The position numbers and the translations under genes were made by a program. The notes below the pieces were generated by a model. The model searched no databases. It was not told the DNA's origin and worked only from the letters and a program-made list of their open reading frames with translations. Source: JBAYIE01 sp965279165 (lineage in GTDB: Bacteria > Bacteroidota > Bacteroidia > UKL13-3). From it: a DNA stretch of 64,000 nucleotides. This document shows positions 1-8,417 of this stretch, in pieces. Positions within the stretch are counted from its first letter, which is position 1. Each line of letters starts with the position of its first letter. The stretch spans positions 558,001 to 622,000 of the forward strand of contig OZ257140.1 of NCBI GenBank assembly GCA_965279165.1, given 5' to 3'.

Positions 1-1
1 G

Positions 2-1162
2 GTAGAACAATCCTGTTGTATCTATAATATCCGCAACGAAAAAATTGAATGCATTGGAATACCCTTGGAGGTGCCCGAAAAAACGATCAATCTCATCCGT
101 CGTTTGCGCGAATATGAAACCATCTCCAAGGACACGCAGTATATTGGCATTGAAGTCAGGCACAAAAAAGGAGAGTATATCGTTCTTGCTTCCGGTTATG
201 ACAGTTCAGGTTTTGGAAAGCTTGAAATTTTATACAAATTAATTTTAAGTCTATTGTCGGGTAGCATATTAATTGCCGGATTTGCCGGTTGGTGGTATGC
301 AACAGTTTCGTTGCGCCCAATACAAGAAGTTATGCGGGAGGTAGATGAAATTACCGCTACCAACTTACATAAAAGGGTTAAAAACAGAAACAGCAAGGAT
401 GAAATTGATCAGCTGGCGAATACATTTAATGAAATGCTTTCTAGGATAGAAAATTCTTTTATCATGGAAAAAAGTTTGGTGGCAAATGCTTCACATGAAT
501 ACCGAACTCCTTTAACGGCGATGAAAGGTCAAATTGAAGTAGCATTATTACAACCCCGTAGCAATAACGAGTATTTGCAATTAATGAAATCGGTATTGGA
601 AGAAATCAACCGCATGATACAATTGCAGGAATCTCTTGCCGAATTAATAAAAGCCACCAGCCAAAGCATTCAAAAAAGAAAAGAACAACATCCTTTGTTG
701 GAGATTATTGCAGATGCTCGAACAACCTTGTTGCAATCCAAACCCAATTACCAGATTAAATTGGTAGTTAATGATTTCCCAACCGACCACGATGAAGGAA
801 TGGTAATTGGAGATTATCCCCTGTTGCAATCGGTATTCATAAACCTCATGGATAATGGTTGCAAGTTTTCAAAAGATAAAAGCGTAATAGTTACCATTAC
901 ATACTTGGCCGACGAAATAATTACTTCCATTAAAGACAATGGGTTAGGCATTAATCCTGAAGATTTGGAAAATATATTTGTGCCGTTTTTCCGTTCCAAT
1001 GAAGTTAGAGATGTATACGGACATGGTATTGGCTTAGCTTTGGTAAAACGCATCATCGATATCCACCATGGCACTATTGAAGTAAAAACTGAATTGGGAA
1101 AAGGAACTGAATTTATTGTTACTTTAGGTAACCTACACAAAGAATTTCCTCAGTTTGATTGA
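2..1162 (+). CDS. Sensor histidine kinase, 5' end outside window
   Basis: Membrane-bound two-component sensor kinase; it should autophosphorylate on histidine and pass the phosphate to a response regulator, probably encoded just upstream. The frame is open from base 2, so the N-terminus is missing. Visible order: end of a periplasmic sensor region, a membrane segment (about bases 235-300), a HAMP linker, the H-box SHEYRTPLT with the phospho-accepting His near base 494, then the ATPase N-box NLMDNGCKFS, G1 box DNGLGI, F-box FVPFFR and G2 box GHGIGLALV. All catalytic boxes are intact. It faces the alanine dehydrogenase gene with only five bases between stop codons. The signal sensed cannot be told. 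Confidence 0.93.
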   Translation, partial: VEQSCCIYNIRNEKIECIGIPLEVPEKTINLIRRLREYETISKDTQYIGIEVRHKKGEYIVLASGYDSSGFGKLEILYKLILSLLSGSILIAGFAGWWYATVSLRPIQEVMREVDEITATNLHKRVKNRNSKDEIDQLANTFNEMLSRIENSFIMEKSLVANASHEYRTPLTAMKGQIEVALLQPRSNNEYLQLMKSVLEEINRMIQLQESLAELIKATSQSIQKRKEQHPLLEIIADARTTLLQSKPNYQIKLVVNDFPTDHDEGMVIGDYPLLQSVFINLMDNGCKFSKDKSVIVTITYLADEIITSIKDNGLGINPEDLENIFVPFFRSNEVRDVYGHGIGLALVKRIIDIHHGTIEVKTELGKGTEFIVTLGNLHKEFPQFD

Positions 1163-1167
1163 TAATT

Positions 1168-2394
1168 TTAAGCATGTGCCGCAATCAGCAAATCAATATC
1201 CTTGTGGTAAATATTGAGGCGGTTTCCAATATTTTTATTGGTTAAATTACCCTTGTAAATATATACGCCACTTCTTGCTGCCGGATTTCCCCAAAGATAA
1301 TCGGTAATGCCACCCGAATCAGCAAGGTCTAATAATATCGGAGTAAGTATATTACTTAAGGCATAACTGGCAGTTCTACTAACCCTTGAAGTGATGTTGG
1401 GAACGGCATAATGGATTACATCATATTTGGTAAAAACGGGATTTTCGTGTGTAGTTACCTCCGATGTTTCAAAACAACCGCCTTGGTCAATGCAAATATC
1501 AATTACAACCGAATATGGTTTCATTTTAGTTACCATTTCTTCGGAAACAACGGTAAGACTTTTACCATTCTCACTCCATAAACATCCAATTGCCACATCG
1601 GCTGTTGTTAATGCCTTTTGTAAAATTTTAGGATGAAGCAAAGAAGTAAAAATCTTAACTCCAAGGTTATTTTGCAATCCGCGTAATTTCTCCAAGGAAG
1701 GGTCGAATACCTTTACACTTGCTCCAACACCCAAAGCGGCTCTTGCTGCATATTCACCAATAGTTCCTGCTCCAATAATAACAATCTCTGTTGGAGGTAT
1801 TCCGGTAATTCCGCCAAGCATCTCCCCTTTACCACCATTGTTGGCACTTAAATATTCGGATGCTATGGAGATAGAAGTTGTTCCTGCTATTTCACTAATA
1901 CTTCTTACAATAGGATAAATCCCATCCGATGACTTAAGGTATTCAAATGCTATTGCTGTAATCTTTTTTTCCATCAACGAACGAATATATTTATCCGAAC
2001 GGTTAACCAATTGAATAGCCGAAACCAATAGTTGGTTGCTTCTTAAAAAATTGATTTCTTCTTGCGTAGGTGGTTCTACTTTTACAATTACATCTGCCTT
2101 ATAAACTTCTTGTGCGCTATAACAAATTCTCGCACCTGCTTCGCTGTAATCCTTATCAGCAAACTTCGCGTTTTTACCTGCATTGGTTTCAATCCAAACC
2201 TCATTGCCTCTACTCACCAGCAAATTAACAGATGATGGTGTTAAGGGTGCCCTGTACTCTTGTAAAGTAGTTTCCCGTGGAACTCCGATAAACAAAGTTT
2301 GATCCGGTTTCTTTACTTCCAACAATGCCTCTTTTGGCTGCATACTAGCCTGTCGGGCCAATTCGGAAAATATATTCTTTTTGGTTTCTTCCAT
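1168..2394 (-). CDS. ald: Alanine dehydrogenase
   Basis: NAD-dependent oxidative deamination of L-alanine to pyruvate and ammonia in the cytoplasm. The AlaDH/PNT N-terminal domain begins at LFIGVPRETTLQEYR, the Rossmann nucleotide-binding loop is GAGTIGEYAA, and the family signature IDICIDQGGCFETS with the following TTHENPVF is present. The ATG at 2394 (MEETKK) was chosen; the frame extends to a TTG at 2469, but those extra residues lie before the conserved domain. About 408 residues, longer at the N-terminus than the classical 370-residue enzyme. Divergent from fmt, with about 110 bases between starts. Confidence 0.93.
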   Translation of the reverse strand: MEETKKNIFSELARQASMQPKEALLEVKKPDQTLFIGVPRETTLQEYRAPLTPSSVNLLVSRGNEVWIETNAGKNAKFADKDYSEAGARICYSAQEVYKADVIVKVEPPTQEEINFLRSNQLLVSAIQLVNRSDKYIRSLMEKKITAIAFEYLKSSDGIYPIVRSISEIAGTTSISIASEYLSANNGGKGEMLGGITGIPPTEIVIIGAGTIGEYAARAALGVGASVKVFDPSLEKLRGLQNNLGVKIFTSLLHPKILQKALTTADVAIGCLWSENGKSLTVVSEEMVTKMKPYSVVIDICIDQGGCFETSEVTTHENPVFTKYDVIHYAVPNITSRVSRTASYALSNILTPILLDLADSGGITDYLWGNPAARSGVYIYKGNLTNKNIGNRLNIYHKDIDLLIAAHA

Positions 2395-2503
2395 TTCAGG
2401 ATTTTCAATACCAAATATACAATCTAAAGGTGGTTCAAACAACAACCTGTTTAATTTATTGCATCCCAAAACAAGAAATGCGTTATTTGAATAAAATTAA
2501 ACT

Positions 2504-3415
2504 TTGAGAATCGTATTTTTAGGAACCCCCGACTTTGCTGTTCCATCGCTGCAGGCAATCGTAGAGGCAGGCTTTGATGTTGTTGCTGTTGTTACCGCAC
2601 CGGATAAACCTGCAGGCAGAGGATTGCAACCCCGTTTATCTCCGGTAAAAATTGCTGCAATGGATTTACATATTCCGGTGTTACAACCTTCCAATCTCAA
2701 AGACCCTTCATTCTTGGCCAATTTAAAAAACTATCAGGCAGATCTGCAAGTAGTAATTGCTTTTCGCATGTTACCGGAAGCGGTATGGAATATGCCTCCT
2801 CTTGGAACAATCAACCTGCACGCCTCCTTATTACCTGATTACCGGGGTGCCGCGCCAATAAACCGTGCCATAATGAATGGAGAAACCAAAACAGGAGTTT
2901 GCACTTTTTTCTTGCAACATGAAATTGATACAGGAAACTTGATTGATAGCGACTCTTGCGAAATCGCACCCGACATGAATGCCGGTGCCCTCCATGATAT
3001 TCTCATGCAAAAAGGAGCCGCTTTGATTGTTAAAACCATTAAAAACATAAAGGACAAAAATTATCATACCACCCCACAACACCAAATTGATACAAACAAA
3101 ACAGCACCTAAGATTTTTACGGCCGACTGTAAGATTGACTGGAATAACAAAGGCGAAAAAATATACAATCAAATTCGTGGACTTTCCCCATTTCCGGGAG
3201 CGTTTACCTCTTTTAACAATAAGACCATGAAAATTTATTCTGCCGCCTTTTTACCTGCAAATATGGAGAACTCGAAACCCGGTGATACCAATCTTACCGA
3301 CCATAAATCCATTCAATTTGCGTGCCTCAATGGTTGGATAAACGCACTTGAAATACAAATGGAAGGAAAAAAAAGGATGCAGGCTTCCGAATTTCTTAAA
3401 GGTTACAGACCATAA
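2504..3415 (+). CDS. fmt: Methionyl-tRNA formyltransferase
   Basis: Formylates initiator Met-tRNA using 10-formyl-tetrahydrofolate. The N-terminal formyltransferase domain starts at once with RIVFLGTPDFAVPSL, and the catalytic segment HASLLPDYRGAAPINRAI is intact. A smaller C-terminal tRNA-binding domain follows, giving 303 residues, normal for the family. The start must be TTG at 2504: an in-frame TAA lies at 2498-2500 and the conserved domain begins immediately after. A weak hairpin follows the stop, and the exosortase promoter lies just beyond. Confidence 0.95.
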   Translation: MRIVFLGTPDFAVPSLQAIVEAGFDVVAVVTAPDKPAGRGLQPRLSPVKIAAMDLHIPVLQPSNLKDPSFLANLKNYQADLQVVIAFRMLPEAVWNMPPLGTINLHASLLPDYRGAAPINRAIMNGETKTGVCTFFLQHEIDTGNLIDSDSCEIAPDMNAGALHDILMQKGAALIVKTIKNIKDKNYHTTPQHQIDTNKTAPKIFTADCKIDWNNKGEKIYNQIRGLSPFPGAFTSFNNKTMKIYSAAFLPANMENSKPGDTNLTDHKSIQFACLNGWINALEIQMEGKKRMQASEFLKGYRP

Positions 3416-3425
3416 TCCTCTTTAT

Positions 3426-3454
3426 GTAATTTAACGATAAATTACCCCTTTTAA
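3426..3454 (+). terminator. Possible weak terminator after fmt
   Basis: Perfect 8-bp inverted repeat GTAATTTA/TAAATTAC with a 4-base loop, followed by CCCCTTTT. The stem is all A/T except the end pair and the T-run is short, so this may be a 3'-end hairpin and not an efficient terminator. Confidence 0.4.
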
Positions 3455-3464
3455 CATAAGAAAC

Positions 3465-3495
3465 TTGGGATATTGATGCAACATTACTATGTTTG
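3465..3495 (+). promoter_or_regulatory. Promoter of the exosortase locus
   Basis: TTG at 3465-3467, a 20-base spacer, then TATGTTTG at 3488-3495, an exact match to the Bacteroidota -33/-7 pattern (TTG, 19-21 bases, TAnnTTTG). Transcription would begin near 3501, a little over ten bases before the ATG of the small sorted protein. The locus therefore probably has its own promoter and does not depend on fmt read-through. Confidence 0.65.
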
Positions 3496-3513
3496 CCATA
3501 CAAACTAATCTTA

Positions 3514-3702
3514 ATGAGGACCAAATTAATTGCGATTATTTCCCTTTTGCTAATTCCAATTAGTTTTTTATTGGCCCAGCCTAATTCATCTAGTGTTTTC
3601 GAAGAAGTTACAGATACACCCGTAAATGGTGGTCTTGCGGCTATGCTTGCACTAGGTATCGGTTATGGTATAAAAAAACTGTACAACAAAGGTAAAAAGT
3701 AA
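3514..3702 (+). CDS. Small protein with C-terminal exosortase sorting signal (PID-CTERM-like)
   Basis: A 62-residue protein made almost only of export and sorting signals. An N-terminal signal peptide ends at LLAQ, about 18 polar residues with an acidic EE pair follow, and then the tripartite C-terminus: the short motif PVNGG, a hydrophobic helix (LAAMLALGIGYGI) and a basic tail (KKLYNKGKK). This layout is that of exosortase substrates, and the motif resembles the PID-CTERM class of Bacteroidota (family assignment from memory). It is the first gene after a strong promoter and is followed directly by the exosortase, so it is the obvious cognate substrate. The ATG at 3514 was chosen over a TTG at 3493 inside the -7 element. 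The function of the mature peptide is unknown. Confidence 0.75.
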   Translation: MRTKLIAIISLLLIPISFLLAQPNSSSVFEEVTDTPVNGGLAAMLALGIGYGIKKLYNKGKK

Positions 3703-3745
3703 TTTGCCCTATATTTGGAGGGTAGAATTTGGCGACTTCCGCAAT

Positions 3746-4288
3746 ATGCCCTTAAAAAAAAACTTCATTTCTTTTCTATTATTGCTCTTGTCTGTTTACG
3801 CCATTTGGTTTGTTGCATATGAGTTTTACCTGAAACCAAGCGGAAAACTAGACCACCTTCTTACCGAATATGTAACGATTGGCATTTGTTTCTTACTCGA
3901 CATAGGCGGTTATACCAGCTATTATACCATTGCCCTAAAGCCCGGCGAAACTTATATTTTTATTTCCACTCAAATATTACCTGCTGTGCGTATTGGCGCT
4001 TCTTGCAATGGATTGGAACTACTCGCCTTATTTTCGATTTTTATCCTTTGCTATCCGGGTAATTTTCTCCTCAAAATTCCTTTTATTTCCATCGGTATTT
4101 TAATCCTACACTTCCTGAATATACTTCGAAATTATTGGTTAACTTTAATGTCGCTTCACCATTATCCTTATGCAGATATTTTTCACCGTTACCTTTTTAT
4201 TTTTATGGTATATGGTTGTATCTTTTTACTTTGGATGGTTTGGACAAATTATTTAAGCACCCTGAACAACCATGGCAAAAAGCAATAA
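3746..4288 (+). CDS. Exosortase/archaeosortase-family protein (XrtX-like)
   Basis: Polytopic membrane transpeptidase that would cleave and transfer proteins carrying the sorting signal. The 180-residue protein has about five to six membrane helices. The family triad can be placed: Cys87 in GASCNGLELL, Arg128 in NILRNYWLTL and His147 in IFHRYLF, with the conserved PG after the Cys helix. At 180 residues it is a minimal version compared with proteobacterial EpsH. The ATG at 3746 was preferred to a TTG at 3704 that touches the preceding stop. Its last 17 bases overlap the next gene. Which Bacteroidota exosortase subfamily it belongs to was not checked. Confidence 0.82.
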   Translation: MPLKKNFISFLLLLLSVYAIWFVAYEFYLKPSGKLDHLLTEYVTIGICFLLDIGGYTSYYTIALKPGETYIFISTQILPAVRIGASCNGLELLALFSIFILCYPGNFLLKIPFISIGILILHFLNILRNYWLTLMSLHHYPYADIFHRYLFIFMVYGCIFLLWMVWTNYLSTLNNHGKKQ

Positions 4289-4712
4289 AGTCAGATTGGT
4301 TATTTATTTTATCCTACTTTTACTGGTAAGCCTTGGTAAAGATTTATTTACCCCCGATTACCTTAATACTCCTACTGCTTCCTTTTTACAACCCAACCAA
4401 AACAATGGTTTAACCGACATCTTCATCCACCATCCGGGTTTCTGGGTTTTGTCATTTTTATATAGTGTTTTATTTATCATATTGCCATTTCTGATTATCC
4501 GTATTATTTACAAAAATCAAATGGCAATGTTTTCGCTTTGGATACTAATGGCTTTGGCTTTAACCATCTACCTTATGGCTTGGAGTCAAATTGACTTTTT
4601 ACAACATCATATCCTGCCCAAATTTAATCGCTACTTTCATTCGCCGATTCTTACCTTTATCCTGGTAGCCATCTTTAATATTAATAAAAGAACCAACCAT
4701 GTTAACCGATAA
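4272..4712 (+). CDS. Exosortase-associated small membrane protein
   Basis: A 146-residue protein with about four hydrophobic segments (residues 8-25, 55-80, 83-107 and 128-140), separated by the short conserved-looking run ILPKFNRYFHSPIL. I know of small membrane proteins encoded beside Bacteroidota exosortases (for example the XrtX-associated family), and position, size and topology fit, but no catalytic motif is visible. It overlaps the exosortase by 17 bases and the next gene by 14, which implies translational coupling. The role is inferred from context only. Confidence 0.6.
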   Translation: MAKSNKVRLVIYFILLLLVSLGKDLFTPDYLNTPTASFLQPNQNNGLTDIFIHHPGFWVLSFLYSVLFIILPFLIIRIIYKNQMAMFSLWILMALALTIYLMAWSQIDFLQHHILPKFNRYFHSPILTFILVAIFNINKRTNHVNR

Positions 4713-6441
4713 GGTTTTTTCGTTTTTGGGAAAATTCAATATTCCTGTCTCGGCCAAAACCTTTGGTTTCTTTCGTATCCTGTTTGCCACCCACCTGTTA
4801 TTAATATTTTCTCAGGTATACAATTTCCGAGAATTAATCTTTGATGCCATTCCCGAAATCAGTAAAAATGTATTCCCAGTACTGCTGTTCCTCTTTATTT
4901 GGTTTATTTCAATTTTGGGCCTAGTGATGGGTTTTTTTACGAGGTGGTCAGCCCTTGCTAATTATATATGTGTGGTTCTTATTACTTCTGTTTTTACCAA
5001 CTCTAATGTTGGTACCTTCAACGACGATTTGTTGCGGATGGGTAGCTTTTTATGCATATTTATGCCTGTTTCTCGCTGTTTTTCTGTTGATAATATCAGG
5101 ATCCAACTTACGAACCAATCTACAACCAACCACAAAACAAGTTACCTCAATTATATCTTGTTTATTTTCCTGACACTTGGTTTGCTCTATCTTCCTTCGG
5201 GAATTACCAAAACTTATTCGCCAATGTGGGTGAAAGGACTTGGCTTATGGATTCCGATGAATATACCGCATAACAAATGGAATGCATTACCTAATTTACT
5301 CGTTAACCAATATGTTTTGGTACATGCCATTAATTACCTCGTTATCTTATGGGAGATAACCTTTGTAGTGCTTCTATTGATACCGTCTTTGCATCGATAC
5401 GCGATACTACCGGGATTGATTTTTCATCTTGGTATTGCGCTTTTCTTCCCTTTCCCTATTGTTTGTACGGGGCCTTTGGTTTTTTATGCTTTATTTATTC
5501 CGGATTCCTTCTGGGATTGGCTTTCCGAAAAACTTTCTACCAAACGAATCATGATCCTGGATTATCAGCCACACGATAATTTACAAATTCGCATCATGCG
5601 CTTAATTGCTATTTTCGATTTCAGAAAAGCTTACTCCTTCGAACCATCTCCAAACACCCGATTAACTTATCAAAATGCACTTAACTCCCTAAAAATTTAT
5701 GGCTTTTACCGACCTATAATTTGGTGTTTCGAAACCGGTTTTGCGAAAAAATTTATGGGTAATATATACCATACGTTTATGCTTCCCCTACAAACAGGTA
5801 CAACATCCAAGATGTTTACCTATAATTTTAGACAAACCCTATTTATCTATTTCGTACTTTTTTGTTTGGTAATGCAAGGCGGCGTTTCGTGTTACCATTT
5901 ATACAGCCATTTTACTACCGGACCCGAAAAACGAATGGAATATATGCGTAAAAGAAAGTCAGGTTACGACCTCAGCATGAAACCAACCAATATCCTACGC
6001 ACTTTTCTGGGTATAAACAGCAGGGGGCTTTTTCTCGACCATGCCAATACCGGACAAAAAACAACTTATGCCATTGCTTTGGTTGATTCTACAGGAATGG
6101 AACAGTGGCTTCCTATGATGAATCAAAGAGGATATATTTCGGGCGACATGAACCGAAATATGGCATGGGCAAAAGTTACATTTAATCTGATGGGTTTTGG
6201 AATTAACCGCGCCGATTCTGTTGGTCTGAAAAAATTCACCAAATTCTGGGCAAGTAAAAAACATATATCCACCCAAAATCTGCATTTAAAAGTATACGGA
6301 AAAACTTATACCTACCCAACCGAATACGAAGAAAATTACTACCAAAAACTTGAAAATATTCCATGGAGACAGGAAGGCGAAATATGGTGGACCAACGGTA
6401 TTTTCAGGTATTCCCAAGTTCATATCGACTCAATACGCTGA
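4699..6441 (+). CDS. HTTM-domain membrane protein (vitamin K-dependent carboxylase-like)
   Basis: A 580-residue protein. The N-terminal half has about nine membrane helices with HTTM/VKGC-type motifs (FGFFRILFATHLL, FFTRWSALANYICVV, DLLRMGSFLCIFMPVSRCFS). After another helix near residue 385 comes a soluble tail of about 180 residues. The family is named after vitamin K-dependent gamma-carboxylase, but most bacterial members have no proven reaction. It is the last gene of the exosortase operon, overlapping the previous gene by 14 bases, so it probably acts on or with the sorted protein. No terminator is seen before the rpsA promoter. Confidence 0.78.
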   Translation: MLTDKVFSFLGKFNIPVSAKTFGFFRILFATHLLLIFSQVYNFRELIFDAIPEISKNVFPVLLFLFIWFISILGLVMGFFTRWSALANYICVVLITSVFTNSNVGTFNDDLLRMGSFLCIFMPVSRCFSVDNIRIQLTNQSTTNHKTSYLNYILFIFLTLGLLYLPSGITKTYSPMWVKGLGLWIPMNIPHNKWNALPNLLVNQYVLVHAINYLVILWEITFVVLLLIPSLHRYAILPGLIFHLGIALFFPFPIVCTGPLVFYALFIPDSFWDWLSEKLSTKRIMILDYQPHDNLQIRIMRLIAIFDFRKAYSFEPSPNTRLTYQNALNSLKIYGFYRPIIWCFETGFAKKFMGNIYHTFMLPLQTGTTSKMFTYNFRQTLFIYFVLFCLVMQGGVSCYHLYSHFTTGPEKRMEYMRKRKSGYDLSMKPTNILRTFLGINSRGLFLDHANTGQKTTYAIALVDSTGMEQWLPMMNQRGYISGDMNRNMAWAKVTFNLMGFGINRADSVGLKKFTKFWASKKHISTQNLHLKVYGKTYTYPTEYEENYYQKLENIPWRQEGEIWWTNGIFRYSQVHIDSIR

Positions 6442-6470
6442 GTATGAACTAAAAAAAGCCGAATATTTTC

Positions 6471-6500
6471 TTGTTATTTAAACATTTTAACCTATGTTTG
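6471..6500 (+). promoter_or_regulatory. Promoter of rpsA
   Basis: TTG at 6471-6473, a 19-base spacer and TATGTTTG at 6493-6500, a full match to the Bacteroidota consensus. Transcription should begin about 6504-6507, leaving a leader of about 30 bases. Confidence 0.7.
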
Positions 6501-6502
6501 CC

Positions 6503-6523
6503 CGCTTTTTTAAGCGAAAGGAG
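6503..6523 (+). promoter_or_regulatory. rpsA leader: 5' hairpin and Shine-Dalgarno
   Basis: CGCTT (6503-6507), loop TTTT and AAGCG (6512-6516) form a 5-bp hairpin at the predicted mRNA 5' end. AAAGGAG at 6517-6523 lies ten bases before the TTG start. A clear Shine-Dalgarno sequence is unusual in this phylum and supports the TTG as the start. It may be part of S1 autoregulation (inference). Confidence 0.55.
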
Positions 6524-6533
6524 ACTATAAAAC

Positions 6534-8339
6534 TTGATACAAGAAAACGAAAACACACAAACAACAGCACCTGCAGCTGAATTTGACTGGAGCATGGACA
6601 AAGAAGGCTTCAGCAAGTACTCAAAAGATGAGCAGGCCCGTCTCGAAGGGTTATACGAGAACACACTCAGCTCTATCACAGAGCGGGAAATCGTGAAAGG
6701 CACCGTAGTAGGATTTACCGAAAAAGAAGTGGTGCTAAACATTGGGTTCAAATCTGATGGTTTGATTGCCAGAACAGAATTTCGCGACATGCCGGACTTA
6801 AAAGCCGGTGATGTAGTAGAGGTTTTGCTCGAAACGAAAGAAGACGCGTTGGGTCAATTGATTCTGTCGCGCAAAAAGGCGGTGAGCGAACGTGCATGGG
6901 AAAACATCATGAAAGCAAATGAAAATGATGAAATCGTGAACGGTTATGTTAAATCGCGTACCAAAGGTGGTTTAGTAGTAGATGTGATGGGCTTGGATAC
7001 CTTCCTGCCAGGTTCACAAATTGATACCAAACCGATTAAAGATTATGATATTTATGTAGGTCAAACCATGCAATTTAAAGTGGTGAAAGTGAACCAAATT
7101 TTCAAAAATGTGGTTATTTCTCACAAGGTATTGATCGAAGAAGATATTGAAGCACAAAAATCAGATATCCTTTCCAAATTGGAAAAAGGACAAGTACTCG
7201 AAGGTGTTGTTAAAAACATGACGTCATTCGGTGTATTTATTGATTTAGGTGGTGTTGATGGATTATTGCATATTACCGATATATCATGGGGTCGTATCAA
7301 CCATCCGGAAGAAGTTCTGAAGATGGATCAGAAGATCAACGTGGTAGTATTGGATTTCGACGACGAAAAGAAACGTATCTCTTTGGGATTGAAACAACTT
7401 TCTGCACATCCTTGGGATGGAATGACAGCCAATCTGGAAGTAGGAGCCAAAGTAACAGGTAAAATTGTTAACATAGCTGATTACGGTGCTTTCTTAGAGT
7501 TAGCTCCGGGTGTAGAAGGTTTGATTCACGTATCAGAAATGTCGTGGTCACAACACCTTCGTAACCCTTCTGACTTTATGAAGTTAGGAGACGAAATTGA
7601 AGCAGTTATTTTAACCCTGGATAAAGAAGAACGCAAAATGTCGTTAGGCATTAAGCAATTAAAAGCAGATCCTTGGGTAAATATCCTAGAAAAATATCCT
7701 GTAGGTTCAAAACACAAAGGAATGGTTCGCAACATGACCAACTACGGCTTATTCGTAGAATTGGAAGAAGGTGTAGACGGATTGGTGCATGTATCGGATC
7801 TTAGCTGGACCAAGAAAATCAAACATCCTGCTGAATTTGTGAAGAAAGACCAAGAATTAGATGTAGTAGTATTAGAAGTTGATCTTGAAAATCGTCGTTT
7901 GAGCCTTGGGCACAAACAATTAGACGAAAACCCTTGGGATACTTTCGAAACTATCTTCACCCCTGGTTCTGTTCATGAAGGAACTGTTCTAAAAGTAGAA
8001 GATAAGAGTGCAATCATAGCCCTGCCATACGGTGTGGAAGGTTACGCTCCAATCAAACAACTGCAGAAAGAAGACAAGAAAACCATTAAGGAAGACGAAG
8101 TTGCTCAGTTTAAAGTAACTGAATTCAACAAAGAGAACAAACGTATCGTGTTGTCTCATACTTCTATCTGGAGAGCAGATGTGGAAGAAAAGAAAGTTGA
8201 AGATACCAAGAAAAAAGAAGGAGACAGAGAAAAAGTAACGAAAGCTGCTAAAAAGCTTAACGATTCTAACGAAAAGTCAACCTTTGGTGATATCGACGCG
8301 CTTTCTGCTTTGAAAAACAAAATGGAAAAAGGTGAATAA
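6534..8339 (+). CDS. rpsA: 30S ribosomal protein S1
   Basis: RNA-binding ribosomal protein that helps mRNA bind the 30S subunit. The 601-residue protein has six S1 (OB-fold) repeats, roughly at residues 50-115, 130-205, 217-290, 303-378, 391-465 and 477-548. The third to fifth are the most alike (for example GVFIDLGGVDGLLHITDISW). The tail is lysine/glutamate-rich. The start is TTG at 6534: an in-frame TAA lies at 6528-6530, the next Met is 20 residues inside, and a Shine-Dalgarno sits ten bases upstream. It is transcribed alone from its own promoter and ends in a strong terminator. Confidence 0.97.
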   Translation: MIQENENTQTTAPAAEFDWSMDKEGFSKYSKDEQARLEGLYENTLSSITEREIVKGTVVGFTEKEVVLNIGFKSDGLIARTEFRDMPDLKAGDVVEVLLETKEDALGQLILSRKKAVSERAWENIMKANENDEIVNGYVKSRTKGGLVVDVMGLDTFLPGSQIDTKPIKDYDIYVGQTMQFKVVKVNQIFKNVVISHKVLIEEDIEAQKSDILSKLEKGQVLEGVVKNMTSFGVFIDLGGVDGLLHITDISWGRINHPEEVLKMDQKINVVVLDFDDEKKRISLGLKQLSAHPWDGMTANLEVGAKVTGKIVNIADYGAFLELAPGVEGLIHVSEMSWSQHLRNPSDFMKLGDEIEAVILTLDKEERKMSLGIKQLKADPWVNILEKYPVGSKHKGMVRNMTNYGLFVELEEGVDGLVHVSDLSWTKKIKHPAEFVKKDQELDVVVLEVDLENRRLSLGHKQLDENPWDTFETIFTPGSVHEGTVLKVEDKSAIIALPYGVEGYAPIKQLQKEDKKTIKEDEVAQFKVTEFNKENKRIVLSHTSIWRADVEEKKVEDTKKKEGDREKVTKAAKKLNDSNEKSTFGDIDALSALKNKMEKGE

Positions 8340-8360
8340 TAACACTGAATTACATATCGA

Positions 8361-8394
8361 AAAAATCCCGGTCATTTGACTGGGATTTTTTTTT
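8361..8394 (+). terminator. Rho-independent terminator of rpsA
   Basis: AAAAATCCC pairs with GGGATTTTT around an inner GTC/GAC stem and a short ATTT loop, followed by more T. The hairpin begins about 20 bases after the rpsA stop. Confidence 0.88.
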
Positions 8395-8405
8395 ACTTAT
8401 TTGCG

Positions 8406-8413
8406 TATGTTTG
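8406..8413 (+). promoter_or_regulatory. -7 element four bases before the EVE gene
   Basis: TATGTTTG, an exact TAnnTTTG match, ends four bases before the ATG at 8418. The start of transcription should fall on or next to the start codon. No TTG is seen at the expected -33 distance. Confidence 0.5.
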
Positions 8414-8417
8414 AATA

